64,000 nucleotides of DNA from Punica granatum (taxonomy: Eukaryota; Streptophyta; Magnoliopsida; Myrtales; Lythraceae). The stretch is taken from contig NC_045133.1 of NCBI RefSeq assembly GCF_007655135.1, forward strand, positions 5,370,376 through 5,434,375, in the 5' to 3' direction. Position numbers and translations under genes: made by a program. Below the pieces are notes generated by a model. The model had not been told where the DNA came from, searched no databases, and saw nothing but the letters and a program-made list of their open reading frames with translations. Below are positions 24,933 to 37,030 of this stretch, in pieces (position 1 is the stretch's first letter; each line of letters opens with the position of its first letter).

Positions 24933-25383
24933 TGACGTGACATACACACGAGTAACCCGTCACGGACCTGTTGATTTCACAAGATACCAGAACTACGACC
25001 TTCAACTCCTTATTGATTCTTCGAATACCTAAGTAATTGGCATCCAACTCGGATCGAATCCAATAATGGACAAGAGCACATAAGCTCTAATTTTTATTGA
25101 ATAATAAAAAAACAACCGTTTTAACCATAGGGTTTTACAAAGATTAAATAAGAATTAAAAACGCATAAATTACATGAAAGACATAAACTTTTCCTAAAAT
25201 GCAAAAACGTCCTAATAATATTAAAATGCCCTTTTGAGGCCCTAAACGATGGAATTCGCCTTAAATCTCATCATTTCACAGCCAAAGGCGTGAGTTGTGC
25301 TCCTGAGACTATTTCCTTCGAAACATGGTCATCTGAATCTACTTTTCTCCAAGTATCGATTTGCCACGTCATCTGCCGCATCA
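24933..25383 (-). mobile_element. Solo LTR, 451 bp (copia-like)
   Basis: It has TG...CA ends (TGATGCGGCAGATGACG on the minus strand), with duplication ATTCA at 24928-24932 and 25384-25388. The paralogous block at 47745 is uninterrupted here, confirming insertion. The same family occurs at 44980-45425. Minus orientation is inferred from CAATAAAAATT-like polyadenylation context. There is no internal region. Confidence 0.88.
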
Positions 25384-25388
25384 ATTCA

Positions 25389-26300
25389 CCCCCGAATAAT
25401 ATCCGATACACGAAAGCAATCGGCCGTGGTTACGAGAAGGAAATAGTAAATAAGCTTCGGCGCAATTGTTGGGCAAGTTCAAGCCCAAGCCCAAGCCCGA
25501 ATTGGTGAATTATTATCAGCGCAGTTCAAGCTTCAAAAGGCCTAAAAAGGCTCGCAGGGATGAGCCCAATCCATACTAATCCCCGTATTAGTCATAATCG
25601 AAACTACACCAGTTGGCTGAACGAGGATCGGTTTGGGACGACTAATAATCGAATTCATTAATTTGGATCTGGTTCTCGAGCAAAGCCTATGGTAGCTACT
25701 GAGCTCAATTTAGTTACTACTCGAGTTTGACTCAAAATCTTTGACGTGGATCAAAGCTTTCTGGTCCAGTGCGAGTCGAGTTCAAACATTGGCACCCCTG
25801 AGACTGAGAGGCCAGTTGAGTTTCAGGTCCTTTATAGCGCTTTTTTCAGGTCGATTCGAGCTTTGAGCCTAGCAATAACGAACGTTGACTCGACTTAACT
25901 ACACTCTTTGCCAACATTGGAATACACAGAATGCAGAATTGCCGCGGAAAGTCTTATTATTTCTTAGAACCGAATGTTTACAGGCTTACAATTTTCACGA
26001 GAAGAATAAGGCCTAAGAAAAGGGCCTCTTCAAGTATAACTTCTCGTGCATGTTCAGTATGATGAAATGAAAAGGAAATCCTCATTCCACCATTTCATTC
26101 CTCGTCAATCCATCGACCTGGATACGCAATAAGAGTTTATACTTTGAAGATGACAGCCAGCGAAACTTCACACATACGTCAACAAGACGACAATTACACC
26201 AACTAATGGTTCATCTCCTTACTGTCATATTATATGCTAATCCGACTTTATTCGTGGGACGATTGCCCGAGGCTTCTGAGGACAAGCAGCATCGTACTCT
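25389..26300. repeat. 3' flank of copy B, duplicated downstream of copy C
   Basis: Matches 47760-47936 plus 49705-50490 on either side of the hAT-like insertion in the C block. No coding signal. Confidence 0.7.
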
Positions 26301-26720
26301 TCAATCAGAAATGGTAGAAGCGCATTTAGTCGTGTTATGTATGCACCCATCTTGCAGGAATGGGGCGAGGCACGGATCTGTTCGATGTGGCAGACCAGTT
26401 CTGGCTCCGAGAGCTCTACAGCAAGAAGCCGCCTGCAAATGGGCCAGCATTAGAAAATGTTTTAAGACAAGTTCCTCTCCTCCAGTACAGAACGCATGCT
26501 TTCACAATGGATTTCCAGGCGTGACGACTTCTTCAGCGAAAGATGGTTGAGTAGCATCCCAAGTTTTTATCTTCCGAATCATCATAAGCATTAGATGTGC
26601 TTGTTTACATTGATTTCTCTTCCGTGAGTGTAAATAGTAGTCAGAAGTCAAAACGAGATATATAAAGATTCTTTTTGAAGATTATGTCCCGGCAAATTAA
26701 TTCAACTTCCTTTTGTCTCA

Positions 26721-27056
26721 GGGTGTAAAAATTCTACTGGCCTATAAGCGATTGGATCCATCTCTAACCCAAAAGCTCGAACTGATAGATTATAGTACCC
26801 AATCTCTTATAAACTCATTAGATTCTTCTTAGCTTTTCTGTGTGAGATTTTTTTACGCTCAACACCCACCCTCACGTGACAACGTATGGCTTTGATAGAT
26901 TGTAGTACCTAATCTCTTATAAACCCATTAGATTCTTCTTAGTTTTTCCGTGCTAATAAGTTGTGAGACCCAATCCCATATAAACCATTCTATTTTCTTT
27001 TATGCTTCCGAATGTGGGATTAACCACAATTGACTTTTATATTTCCAACACAGGGC
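26721..27056. mobile_element. Insertion in intron 11 of copy B with an internal direct repeat
   Basis: About 335 bp are absent from the same intron of copy C (near 50920). It contains a roughly 57-bp segment twice, at 26784-26840 and 26894-26950 (GATAGATT(A/G)TAGTACC, then AATCTCTTATAAAC), 110 bp apart. It is probably a small nonautonomous element. No clear terminal repeats were found. Confidence 0.5.
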
Positions 27057-30000
27057 AAAAATAACACGAACAGGAAAAGGTCCATGGTTGTCCACTTACC
27101 ACTTTTGCAGCAAACGGCAACATTTTTTCAGGTGGCATTTCAGCACAGAGGCCTGCAATAAACCATGAATACTAATGATGTAACGGGCTATTTCCAAGTC
27201 ATCGTACATATAGGTTCAGTCCGATGTTTCCAGTCCATTCTTTCGACGAAAAAAGTAGAGGTTCAAATTAATACCATAAAGGACGGTATCTTCTCTGCTG
27301 TTCCCAAGAATAATTTCCCGTGCACTGTCCCTATTCCTTCAGCTCTCAGGTTCATCGCTTCCTAGAAAGGAGATGTAAAACGTATAAGCAACTGTTAGGC
27401 AAAGTTTGTCACGGCAAATTTATTCCTTGTCAGGAACAATATATGAATACCCGGAAGCAGAATTCATAGGGGAATTACGTATTAAGCTAAACTAGTAGAT
27501 GAGCCCAAATACAAAGAAAACAATGCTTTTCTCCATAGCTTTAGAATTGTACTATGCTGGACTCTGGGCAGTCCAGTTCCTGGAAACCGGATAATCAAAT
27601 ATGCTTAATAGACCGACTAGTTCTCAGACAACTAGCTGGTTTTTGAACTGAATTTGTTCCCCATATTTCACGTTGAAACACTTAGTCGATCTTTGTGTGA
27701 TTTTCAGAAATCCATTTGATCCAAAACAGCCGTGAACCCATGAACTGATAGCTCCGACATTAGTGTATCTGGAATAGTGGAGGAAACCATGCTTTTTTCT
27801 GAGAAACTTAAGAGAAACATTACCGACGAGATACATATCGGGATGGTAACTGTATCGTCTTTTCTTTGCTCCAGTGACCTTAGTGAGCTATCTACATCGA
27901 CTTCTTCAGTTGGCCGCTCTGCGAGATACAGATTCCACCATAAATTCCCGTTAGAAAAGAAAATCCAAAATAAAAAAAACTCAAGTTAAGGCATTTATGT
28001 GGGGATGCTAAATACTAAAATGTTTGGGGTTAAATGAAGAGCTTGCAGGAATACCAGTATCGATTCTCTCGAGCATTATGCAACCCATTGCACTCAAAGT
28101 CACAATCACAAATTTCAATTTTGGCAACCTCAACAGCATGGAGACTAGAGCACTCCCGATCGTTGGGGCCTCTGTCCAAGCCTGTTCCAAACAAGAACCA
28201 AAAAGACACAGTTCAATTATATTAAATGATCAGTGAAACCAGAAGGGGAAAAAGAGATAATCTTGCAGGCATGGAATGGAGCTTTTGGACTGAATCTCGT
28301 GGAACAAAGAATCGTGAATTACCTGCGGAAATTTTGCTGCACAAACAGCGTAACGAGCTAAGACCAAAATATCATCTAATCCTTCTCTCTTCTTTTCGGC
28401 GTCTAGCAGAATAGGTATATTCCTCCGTGCAGCCTGCACTGGATGAATAAGCTAATTAGAGTAGACTTTCATATTTGCAAGAGATTTAAAGAGAGACTCT
28501 TAATAGAAAATACCAAAAACAAATTTTACATCTTATCTGCATGAACACTTAGACTAATCGTAAACCTTGCACGACAAACTTACAGCTGGATTCACTAACA
28601 AAAATGAAAAAGAGTAATCATTGATGAAGAAAATATGAGCAGTTAAGATGGTTACGACCTCTCGCGCGACAAAGGCAGCGGGGTTAGTCAACCACTCATC
28701 GAAATAGACAACACTTGCACCTCTCATTGCATCTTCCAAGTTCGATGGGGAAAGATCATCTGGTTGCAGGGGAGGATGTCCCGGGGTGAAAATGCAAGTC
28801 CGGGTCTTCCTGGAGACAACATAGTGAATTGGCCACTCGACATTGCAGTCATTATTATGGTTTGTAGAATATACTAGGTAAAGTCAACCGGTTAAGGTAC
28901 GTAAAGTATCCATACGACTACATCTGCAGGAAAATAAAGGAATTGTCTAATGAGTATGCTCGGGGAATTTGCTAAGTAATATTAACTTGCACCGTTGCAT
29001 GTCGATTGGTAATTTGTATCAACAAATGTGATCTTCTAGAATAAGGATGGGCATGTTCAAAAGATTGCATTTGTCAATAGAAACTACCAACCTGAGGGTA
29101 TATTAATACCTCTCCAAAAGATGTCATGTGCTAAACAAATAAAAAATCTAACCGTTCCATTGGACAATAAATAACCAAGTTGGATAAAATTGAATTAACT
29201 GGTGTCAGGAAATTTTCAATTCGGAAAACTGAAGAAATTCGGTTTTTTGGATGACTTTGGCTTTCTTGAGGAAAAAAGGCGTGGCTTCGTGTCTTGTGCT
29301 AGTTCCATTTAATTATGACAATCCGGGACTGTTTTGATACAAACTGAAAATTGTACCAACATCCTATGCATGCCTTTAAATAAAAATGTTCTCAAGATAG
29401 GAAATGATCTCACGTTTTCTGATCGACAATAACATAGGAAAACGGTGTTGCGCCCTCCTTAGCCACCTGGAGAAAAGGGTATTTCTCATTAGAGAAAAGA
29501 TCATTGCTTACTTAAGATAACGTCGGTTTTATCTTAGTCGTTAGCCTTGTAAGAAGAGTGAGACTAGAGATTGTATCAGTGTTGAGTTCAGGGTCATTCT
29601 CATAGCCGAACGTTGCCGTCAAAAGGAAAAAAAAAAAAAAGACTTCTTTCATGGATGGCGGTTTTCCCATCATATATTCATTCCTCCATAACAAGCATGG
29701 TATCATGTTCATCAGCTTACCACGAGAGCAGAAGTATCTACGCCATCGGCTTCTAGTTCCCTTAGTATGCTCGAGCCCGGCATATCGTCAGCAATCTAGT
29801 GAATACATGACATTTCAAAGACTCACTGTTAATTACCAGTGGAGGTGCCATAAGAAATTAGATCCGAAAGGGCTCAATTACAAAATGAACTTGCTCATGG
29901 GGTAGTCGAAATAACCTTAGAAATAAGCCTTGGGTTCAAGCCCAAACGAGCTGCGCAAGCCAGAGTGTTTGCTGCATCTCCTCCACCTTGCATCTGGCAG

Positions 30001-30387
30001 TATCAGAAGTGAAAACACAGAGATTCTTTAAGAAAACAACTACGGAGGAATCCCACGCACTGCAGCTAGAAAAAACTGAAATTTGAATGGAAGAAGAGGA
30101 GCATGAAGGCACCTTCATGCTCCTGCTTCGACAGTTGTCTTCGGGTTTAGGGAAATTTGCTACAACAGCAAGGTAATCCAAGCAAGTCCCGCCAAAGCCC
30201 ACCTGTCACATAAGAATAAAAACCAAAACCATTACCATAAATTACCTAATCAGGCAAGAAACCAGAACAGCTTATCAACACAAACACACAGCACCCATTC
30301 TTCTTGCCTTTATGTCGGTCAAGCAGAAAAGGCGGGAAGAGAAAAAGCCGAGATTTTTACTGAAGAACAAGTACTCATTTGCCCGGC

Positions 30388-30440
30388 GGGGGGGGGGGGG
30401 GGGGGGGGGGGGGGAGAGAGAGAGAGAGAGAGAGAGAGAG
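30388..30440. repeat. G27 homopolymer plus (AG)13 in intron 1 of copy B
   Basis: Twenty-seven G are followed by 26 nt of AG repeat, which ends next to the exon 1 splice donor. On the gene strand this reads GTAC, then CT repeat, then C run. The equivalent in copy C is G28 plus (AG)14 at 54180-54235. Confidence 0.95.
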
Positions 30441-30488
30441 TACGATGATGCGTTGCTCGGGGAGAGGAGGAAGAGAGTGGGAAGCCAT

Positions 30489-33400
30489 TGTTGCCTGTTC
30501 CCGAAGTAGCGGCACATCCAAGTCCACATTGCTCCATTAGTATATATAACTGTTCTTTTATGAGCCTTTCAGTGGTCCTTATTAGTTCAAGAAATTTCTG
30601 GCCAGGTGATGTAAGGATGCACGAGGAAAGTGGCCAGGGTGTTTCCATAATGCACGGGGAAGATCCTTTTTTGTTAAAATTCAACTATTTTGCATGTGGA
30701 AAAGAATACAAATGTCTTGCGGGTTAAGTCGTAATAATGTTCGAAGTACTCCCACTTGTGCTTATTGCCTGCAAACCATGTTATTCTTATTCTTGTCAGA
30801 AAACAGGACTCGAGACAATTTTCTGAATAACGGAGACATTCCCCAATCGTTCTGTTCCTACTTTTCTGTGTGTAAAAGCATCAAACTTTACGGGAAAAAC
30901 AGGAATAGAGCGATGAAATCAACGACTTACTCAGCTGGGTATTCTATGATTTGCATAATTTTACTAAAATAACCTCGAGTAAGTGAATATGTCGTCGTCA
31001 ACTGCTGATGCAATGCAACGGAAGGTGTTGTCATCACTGTCGGTGAATAAAAATAAGGTAAAAAAATTGAAGTGCGGGACCGCCCAAAAGGCTGCCACAA
31101 TCAGTGTCCATCGATTGGTCCTGTTCAAATTTTCAAAGTTCAATCGGCGTCCATCGATAACTTTCAGCTCCTCATGTCCCAGTTCTTTACGTAACCCCAT
31201 GTCATTAATTAAAACTTTCATTTATTACATGGTTCATATTGATTAACTTATCCACAACAATTAAACGACCGCATTAATTAAATCATGAAAACTCTCAAAA
31301 AGAAAAAGAAGAGCATTAATTAATTTATAATATTAATTTATTCCATGCAAAATATAATAGAATTATTATTTTTTGTAGGAATAATAAATTATTATTTAAC
31401 AACAAATGTACGTATGTCACAACACTGTTTCGAACTTCCGATGGCATGGACTTCACCGGGATCCAATACATACAGTCCATAACAATCAGCGGTTCAATCA
31501 ATGAATCCCTTTCTTTGGAGTCGATACACCATCCAAAATGAGACAGGACGAGTCACTTTGGCCAACCCACACCATAAGATGAAGCACTTTCCGGGAAATT
31601 ACTGACCACGAACAATTTTTCGCCGAGGACCTTAACTTTTCAACGAATATGCAGATACTAGTACATAAAAGAGATATCTGAATAAAGATGGAGGATCAAA
31701 TAATCATAGACTGTATTTTAATGTTGACCGAGGCTGGGAAGATAATGCAGCTATTGCAAATCTACTAATACTGCAACAACTTCAAGGGTCAACGGGACAC
31801 AAATTTAGAAATGCGAGCAAATAAGACCAGAGATTTTATTAATTTTTTCCCCCTTTTTTTCCTAATAAGGACGGGTATTTGCGTTTCGCCCAAATAATCC
31901 CAACTACTCACGTAAACACTCTGCTAACACCAGGCCGTGCAGCAATTGAGACCTGCATTACTATGTGGTTGCTCGAACTTGAGTTTTTATCGATTTACAC
32001 GGGGAAGATCCCTTTTTGTTAAAATTCGACTATTTTGCATGTGGAAAAGAATAGAATTGTCGGGTAATAATTTTCGAAGTACTCCACTCGTGCTTATTGC
32101 CTGCAAACCATGTTATTCTTATTCTTGTCGGAAAACAGGACTCGAGACAATTTTCTGAATAATGGAAACATCCCCCAATGGTTCCATTCCTATTTCTGTT
32201 GCTAAAAGCATCAATCAACGACTTAGTCAGGTGTGTATTCTATGATTTGCATAATTTTACTAAAATAACCTCGAGTTAGCGAATTGATCGTCCTCAACTG
32301 CTGACGCAACGGAAGATGTTGTCATCACTTTCACTGAGAAAAAACTAATCGTTTATGCATGTGGCCTGCTAGTGGTTGCTGAAGTCGTTGGGGTCAAGGT
32401 CTTCATTCTTATTTAATCGAGCAAAGCAATGATCGATGCTCTTTTTTTTTTTGTTTTTTTGTTAGCTTTGCGTAAGAAAATTGAAGTGCGGACACTCCAA
32501 AAGGCTGACCCATTGGTTTGTTTCTTTTTTAAGAATGGCTCTTTCCAAGCAATCAATCAGTTTCCATCGATAGGTCCCGTTGCTTGTTTCGTTCAGGGAT
32601 GCGGAGACTCCTCTGGAGTAGACAGTTGTCGATCGCCACAAAGTATGTCAATCGAGGTCCGTATTTACAAAGGAATAACTTAGCAAGTACATGCGTCGTG
32701 TTTGTGATTGTATTGGGAAGTTAGTGTTTTAAGTGTTTAGGATCGGGAAATAGACTCACACTTTTTCAATTTGTGGTTTGGAGGAGGAAACTAATTTTAT
32801 TTGGTTTTAGAGAGTAGAACAATGACGAGGAAACTAATAAAAAGGATAGAAGAAAATTCAGAAAATGCGACAAAATTAAGAACCCAAATTTCTCTTCATG
32901 CATCGAATGTGCACAATACATAAATTGGAAGAGCCGCATTGATTATATATCGATAAAGGAAAGTGTCCGTTTCACATTCTCTGTTTTTTGTGATGGTGAA
33001 GTAAAACATTTGTTTCAATTCAGACTTGGTCGGAGACCCCAGTATTCAGCTTCGGATAAAACAAGAGATGGGACCAAGACGGCGGATCAGTGATCAGTGT
33101 TCTTTCACGCGCCTTTGAGGTCCGTTGATCTCAAGAATGAGTGCAAGAAAAATCATGAGATATGATTTGAATCATATCAGTTTTTTTTTTTTTTCAATAG
33201 AAAAATCATATCAGTTTTAGTACCGTGAAATCACTGAATGAGAATTGCAGCAATGGAAAGGATCGTCTGCTGCGGGTATCTGATGCAGAAGAGATTGTTG
33301 TCTAGGCCTAACCTACAAGATTGTTCAAGAATAGATTAGTCGCAGCACTTGGCCCCGGATCCAAAACAGACGGTCCATAACAATCAGCGGTTAAATCAAT

Positions 33401-33859
33401 GAATCCCTTTTTATCATATTATTATTATTATTATTGTTTCCTTCATAATATCCTATCCACCTAAAATATGCAGATTCTAACTCATACTCAGGTTTCTCAT
33501 CTTCCAGTCCAAGCAGGGGACTAATAAAAGAAAGAAAAAGGACAACTGATCACCGCCCGAGTTCCATTTATTTTGTTTTGTTCTTGGGTAATAATAGCAG
33601 AGGAATCAATATCATGATAAGGTACCAAAGACTTCGTGCACGTAGATTATATGCATGCACTGTACGTATGACATGATTCGAAAGGGACTAAAGAAATGAC
33701 AGAGAGAGAGAGGTGTTACGAGAGAGGTTGAGACTTCAATCCTGTCCCGACTTCCTGACATTCCGAGCACTGAGGTGATTCAAAGAGAAAGTTGGTCCTC
33801 TTTTCCCCGATCTTTCTTCCTTGCTTGTCCAAAAAGACCATTTTCGGGTCTCTTTTTGT
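30489..33859. repeat. Duplicated upstream modules U, V, U', W and X between copies B and E, no gene
   Basis: 30523-31250 (U) is the native upstream region of copy B and matches 960-1790. 31395-31985 is module V and contains the empty site of the copia element near 31873. 31990-32700 repeats module U a second time after an abrupt junction at about 31988. 32700-33110 (W) matches 40519-40870 and 57740-58090; 33415-33859 (X) matches the 3' flank of copies A, F and D and has an ATT repeat of variable length. Open frames are not conserved between the modules, so I call no gene. Confidence 0.65.
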
Positions 33860-34090
33860 TTAACTTAGGAAAGGTGCAAGGCGTGGATCTATGCGGTACG
33901 AGAGACTAGTCCGAGCCCCCAGAGCTCTGCAGTTTGCAGCCGCCTGAAACCAGCAAAGAACAAAGAGATCAAAGAAATTTACAAACTGACAAATTCGTCT
34001 TGTTGAAACCTTCAGTTTCTAGACTTGCAGGACTCCCAACTTGAGCACCAAAGGCCAGCATCCTTTCAGGTGGCATGCTGGCGCATATAG
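33860..34090 (-). pseudogene. Kinase copy E: fragment with exons 11 and 12
   Basis: Exon 12 (33860-33943) reads AAANCRALGARTSLSYRI and ends at TAA; exon 11 (34038-34090) encodes ICASMPPERMLAFGAQV. The donor after exon 11 is GGGAGT instead of GTGAGT. The sequence is of the A/D type, not the B/C type. Upstream, exons 10 to 1 are missing: the Ogre-like LTR starts at 34196, the flank resumes at 38288 and then ends at a truncated copia piece. It is a dead fragment. Confidence 0.85.
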
Positions 34091-36059
34091 CTACGAATAA
34101 CAAAAACGAGAAGAAAACCAATACCAAGCAATAAATTTAATTGATAGTTTTTAAGAAACACTACTAAAGCTAAATTCGCCAGAGATTACAAACAGTGTGC
34201 GCACCCGAATTTCATCTCGTCGGGCACGCATGCGCGCACCTATGCAACGCGACTTGAGAGTGTCCACCTTTCCGTTGGGACACGTGACGAACGTGCGTGA
34301 GAAGGAGTCGCCACTTGCCATTTTACGATCCGAAGATCGAGGGCCGACAAGTTACCCGGATCTAGGGATATGGGATACACCTAGTATGCTAAGGCAATGG
34401 TCTGTACGGAACCAGAAATTCCAAATTCGGGGTGTTCTATTACGTGTGAGCCTATATCCCACACGCCCTTTCGGTACTCTAGCTTGCTAGGTTTGCCATT
34501 TTATTTATTTGCCGTGTGATTTAGGGTTACACTCAACTCGCCCGTTTTGACACCGTAAATTCGAAAAAAAACACTCCGACCGTCCACTCTCCGACCGGGA
34601 TTCTTAATGAATAAATGTACAACATAAACCCTTACATTATTCTCTCAAGTAAATAAAATACAAATTACAACAACTGAATCCCGATCAGTTCGCATCCGGT
34701 CATTATTCCACTTATGCTCACCATGTGATTTTGGAAAAGACTGAAAATGAAATTAAGATGTGCACTCGGTGTGTGGGGGCATTAGACCCCGTGATCGTCG
34801 GTTAGGGGCGTTGGATCCCGTGTGAATTGTATCCTAAGAATTCGGGCACGACCCGCATAACAAACAAGTGCGAAAATATAACAAAACGAGTATAGATAAG
34901 TAGACAAGGGGGTTTATTATTGCCGAATTTACATGAATTAGCTGATTATTAACCGGGGTATCTTGGCATGCAAATCCTACCCTAAATAGACAAATGAGTG
35001 ATGGATTTAAATCGATCAAGGATCGCCTTGGGAGGGTATTTCACATTTGGCATTACTTTCGAGGACCTAACAGACGTTATGTCCGTAATCAAGTCTTGTG
35101 TTTATGGGTTGCTTTTAGGATTGTTCTGTATCGTGACACTATGGTTGTTATAAGTTATTATAGAGCATAGATTCCGCCCGTAAACCCTAGAACCTAGTGT
35201 CTAACCCACTATTACCCTTTTTTTGTCTTAAACCAAGTACACAATTAGTCCGGTATTTGTATTTTGAGCCAAACCACCCGAACTAGCTACCCGAGACTAT
35301 GCTAAAATAACAAAAATTCATCGGTCCGATAGAGCGGTCTATGCAGATGAACTTGCGCCTAGACAGGTAGCCCCCTACCTTGATACCGTAGTGTTTATCT
35401 TATCCTAATCCTAGGGGTGTCGTTAAGTTGCAAATAGACGATTTTGCCCTTAAGGTTAAAATTGTTTTCGGAAAAGAGAGACTACACGATGTGGGCCACC
35501 TCGGCCTGTGACCGGCACCGACCGGCCCCTTGGACCTTCCACGGTTGTGCAAGAACCCTAAAAGAGCCAAATGACCGATCAGTGTATCCGGAAGTGATCT
35601 AAAAAGAACTTTCACGCCCCGACTTGAATTTCTTGAAATCAGATGAGGCCTCGAGTCGAGACGCGCAAGTCCTTCCTAGACGTCCATGTCACATCGAGCC
35701 ACGTATCTCGGGTTTTGTAAAATTGTAAGTTTTGACAAGGGTCCCAACGCATGTTTGCAACCTATCGACGCCTGTTACCGGTTAATTATTAATTCGTGCA
35801 AAATTATTAGGGCCAAGTGAGTTAATTAATAGCATGAATGTCCCAATTACCCCATATTTTACACAATCGGTGCCACCATGATCATGATAAATGCATACAA
35901 ACATGCACAAACATAATATTAACGGAATCGATAAAACGGCACCGATTCAAGGAAGCGAGAAATCGTACAAAGAGCACATATTATCATGTTGTATTCATAT
36001 AATTAACGAAAACAAAAACATTTAAACGGGAGCACATACGTTGTTGGTCGGGAATCCAA

Positions 36060-36640
36060 GTAGGAAAGGGTTGGGTATCTTTAAAAAATGTATGAGGACT
36101 GAATTGAACAATTTTGAAAGAACAGGGACTGATTTGAAAATTCGGACAAAGTTTAAGGAGACTGATTTGAAAATTCTGGAAAAATTTAGGACAGTATAAA
36201 AATTTCTGAAAGTGACCCAGGACTTGTTTGAAACGGATTAGAAGGTTCAGGGGCTGATCTGAAAAATGAAAAATGCCACAGGGACCAAACTGAAACAACT
36301 TAAAAAGTTTTTGGGACTGGTTAAAAATTCTGGGAAAATTCAGGGGTGCGTAAAAATTACTGAAAATGGCTCAGGACTTGTTTGAAACGAATTTAAAAGT
36401 TAGGGGCTGATCTGAAAAATGAAAAATGCCCCAGGGACTGAAATGAAACAACGTAAAAAGTTCTCTTAACATATTTAAAATTTCTGGAAAATTCAGGGAC
36501 TGATTGGAAAATGATAAAATAGCCGGGACTTGACTGAAACGCTTCAGAAAATTAAGGGCTGATTTTAAAAGAACGAAAAGGCATCCTCAGGACTGAAATG
36601 AGACAGAATGAAAAGTTCATAAAATCAAGTTCGGGACAAA
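36060..36640 (+). repeat. Degenerate repeats inside the Ogre-like LTR
   Basis: Many irregular copies of a unit around GGGACTGATTTGAAAA(T/A), interspersed with GGACTTGTTTGAAACG. Such arrays are common in long Tat-lineage LTRs. Confidence 0.65.
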
Positions 36641-36889
36641 TCATGTCATTCACACGACCCACGAACGCTCATTTCACGTCATATCTATCCAAGCAAACAT
36701 TAATATTCAAAAATGGAGCCCTAAACATGCCACTGAGTCGGGGATTTTACCTAGTTCGGGAAGTTGAGGGGTGATACTGTAAAAACAAAAAAAAATTGTC
36801 GGACGAATCGGGTCGGATCGGTGGAACAACGGGTGAGTCGGGTCAGATCTAACAGGCCCGACTGAGGGAGAAAACGCCCCAAAGAGCTT

Positions 36890-37030
36890 CTGGGCCGAAT
36901 TGGGCTGTTGGACTGGGCTGTTGGGCCGGACTGGGCTGTTGGGCCGGACTGGGCTGTTGGGCCGGACTGGGCCTGCTGGACCGCGCTGGGCTACTAGGCT
37001 GCTGGGCCGCTAGGCCGTGCTGGGCTACTG
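36890..37030 (+). repeat. GC-rich short tandem repeat (GGGCTGTTGGGCCGGACT)
   Basis: Three clear tandem copies of an 18-bp unit, then degenerating copies with CTGCTGGGCCGCT. Located inside the LTR. Confidence 0.8.

Larger units (their letters stand above)
26301..30488 (-). pseudogene. Kinase copy B: pfkB-family sugar kinase, 12 exons, catalytic motif deleted
   Basis: Exons 1 to 12 on the minus strand: 30444-30488, 30113-30202, 29916-29993, 29721-29795, 29414-29466, 28659-28809, 28323-28433, 28055-28181, 27824-27918, 27275-27361, 27100-27152, 26301-26432. All boundaries are GT-AG and exons 1 to 9 are open and nearly identical to copy C. Exon 10 is 87 nt instead of 139: 52 nt are missing between AAGATACC and GTCCTTTATG. 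This removes PPAELVDTTGAGDAFIGA, with the catalytic Asp and the anion-hole glycines, and shifts the frame so that exons 11 and 12 are read wrongly. The intron between exons 11 and 12 also carries an insertion (26721-27056). The family phosphorylates sugars with ATP; without GAGD this copy should be inactive even if transcribed. Confidence 0.9.

Noticed and set aside
30275..30684. Frames with runs of Ser/Leu and Pro
   Set aside because: They are translations of the AG and G tracts of intron 1; the real coding part is only exon 1 (30444-30488).
36060..37030. CRISPR-like or satellite array
   Set aside because: Units are irregular with no unique spacers; this is internal repeat structure of an Ogre-type LTR.
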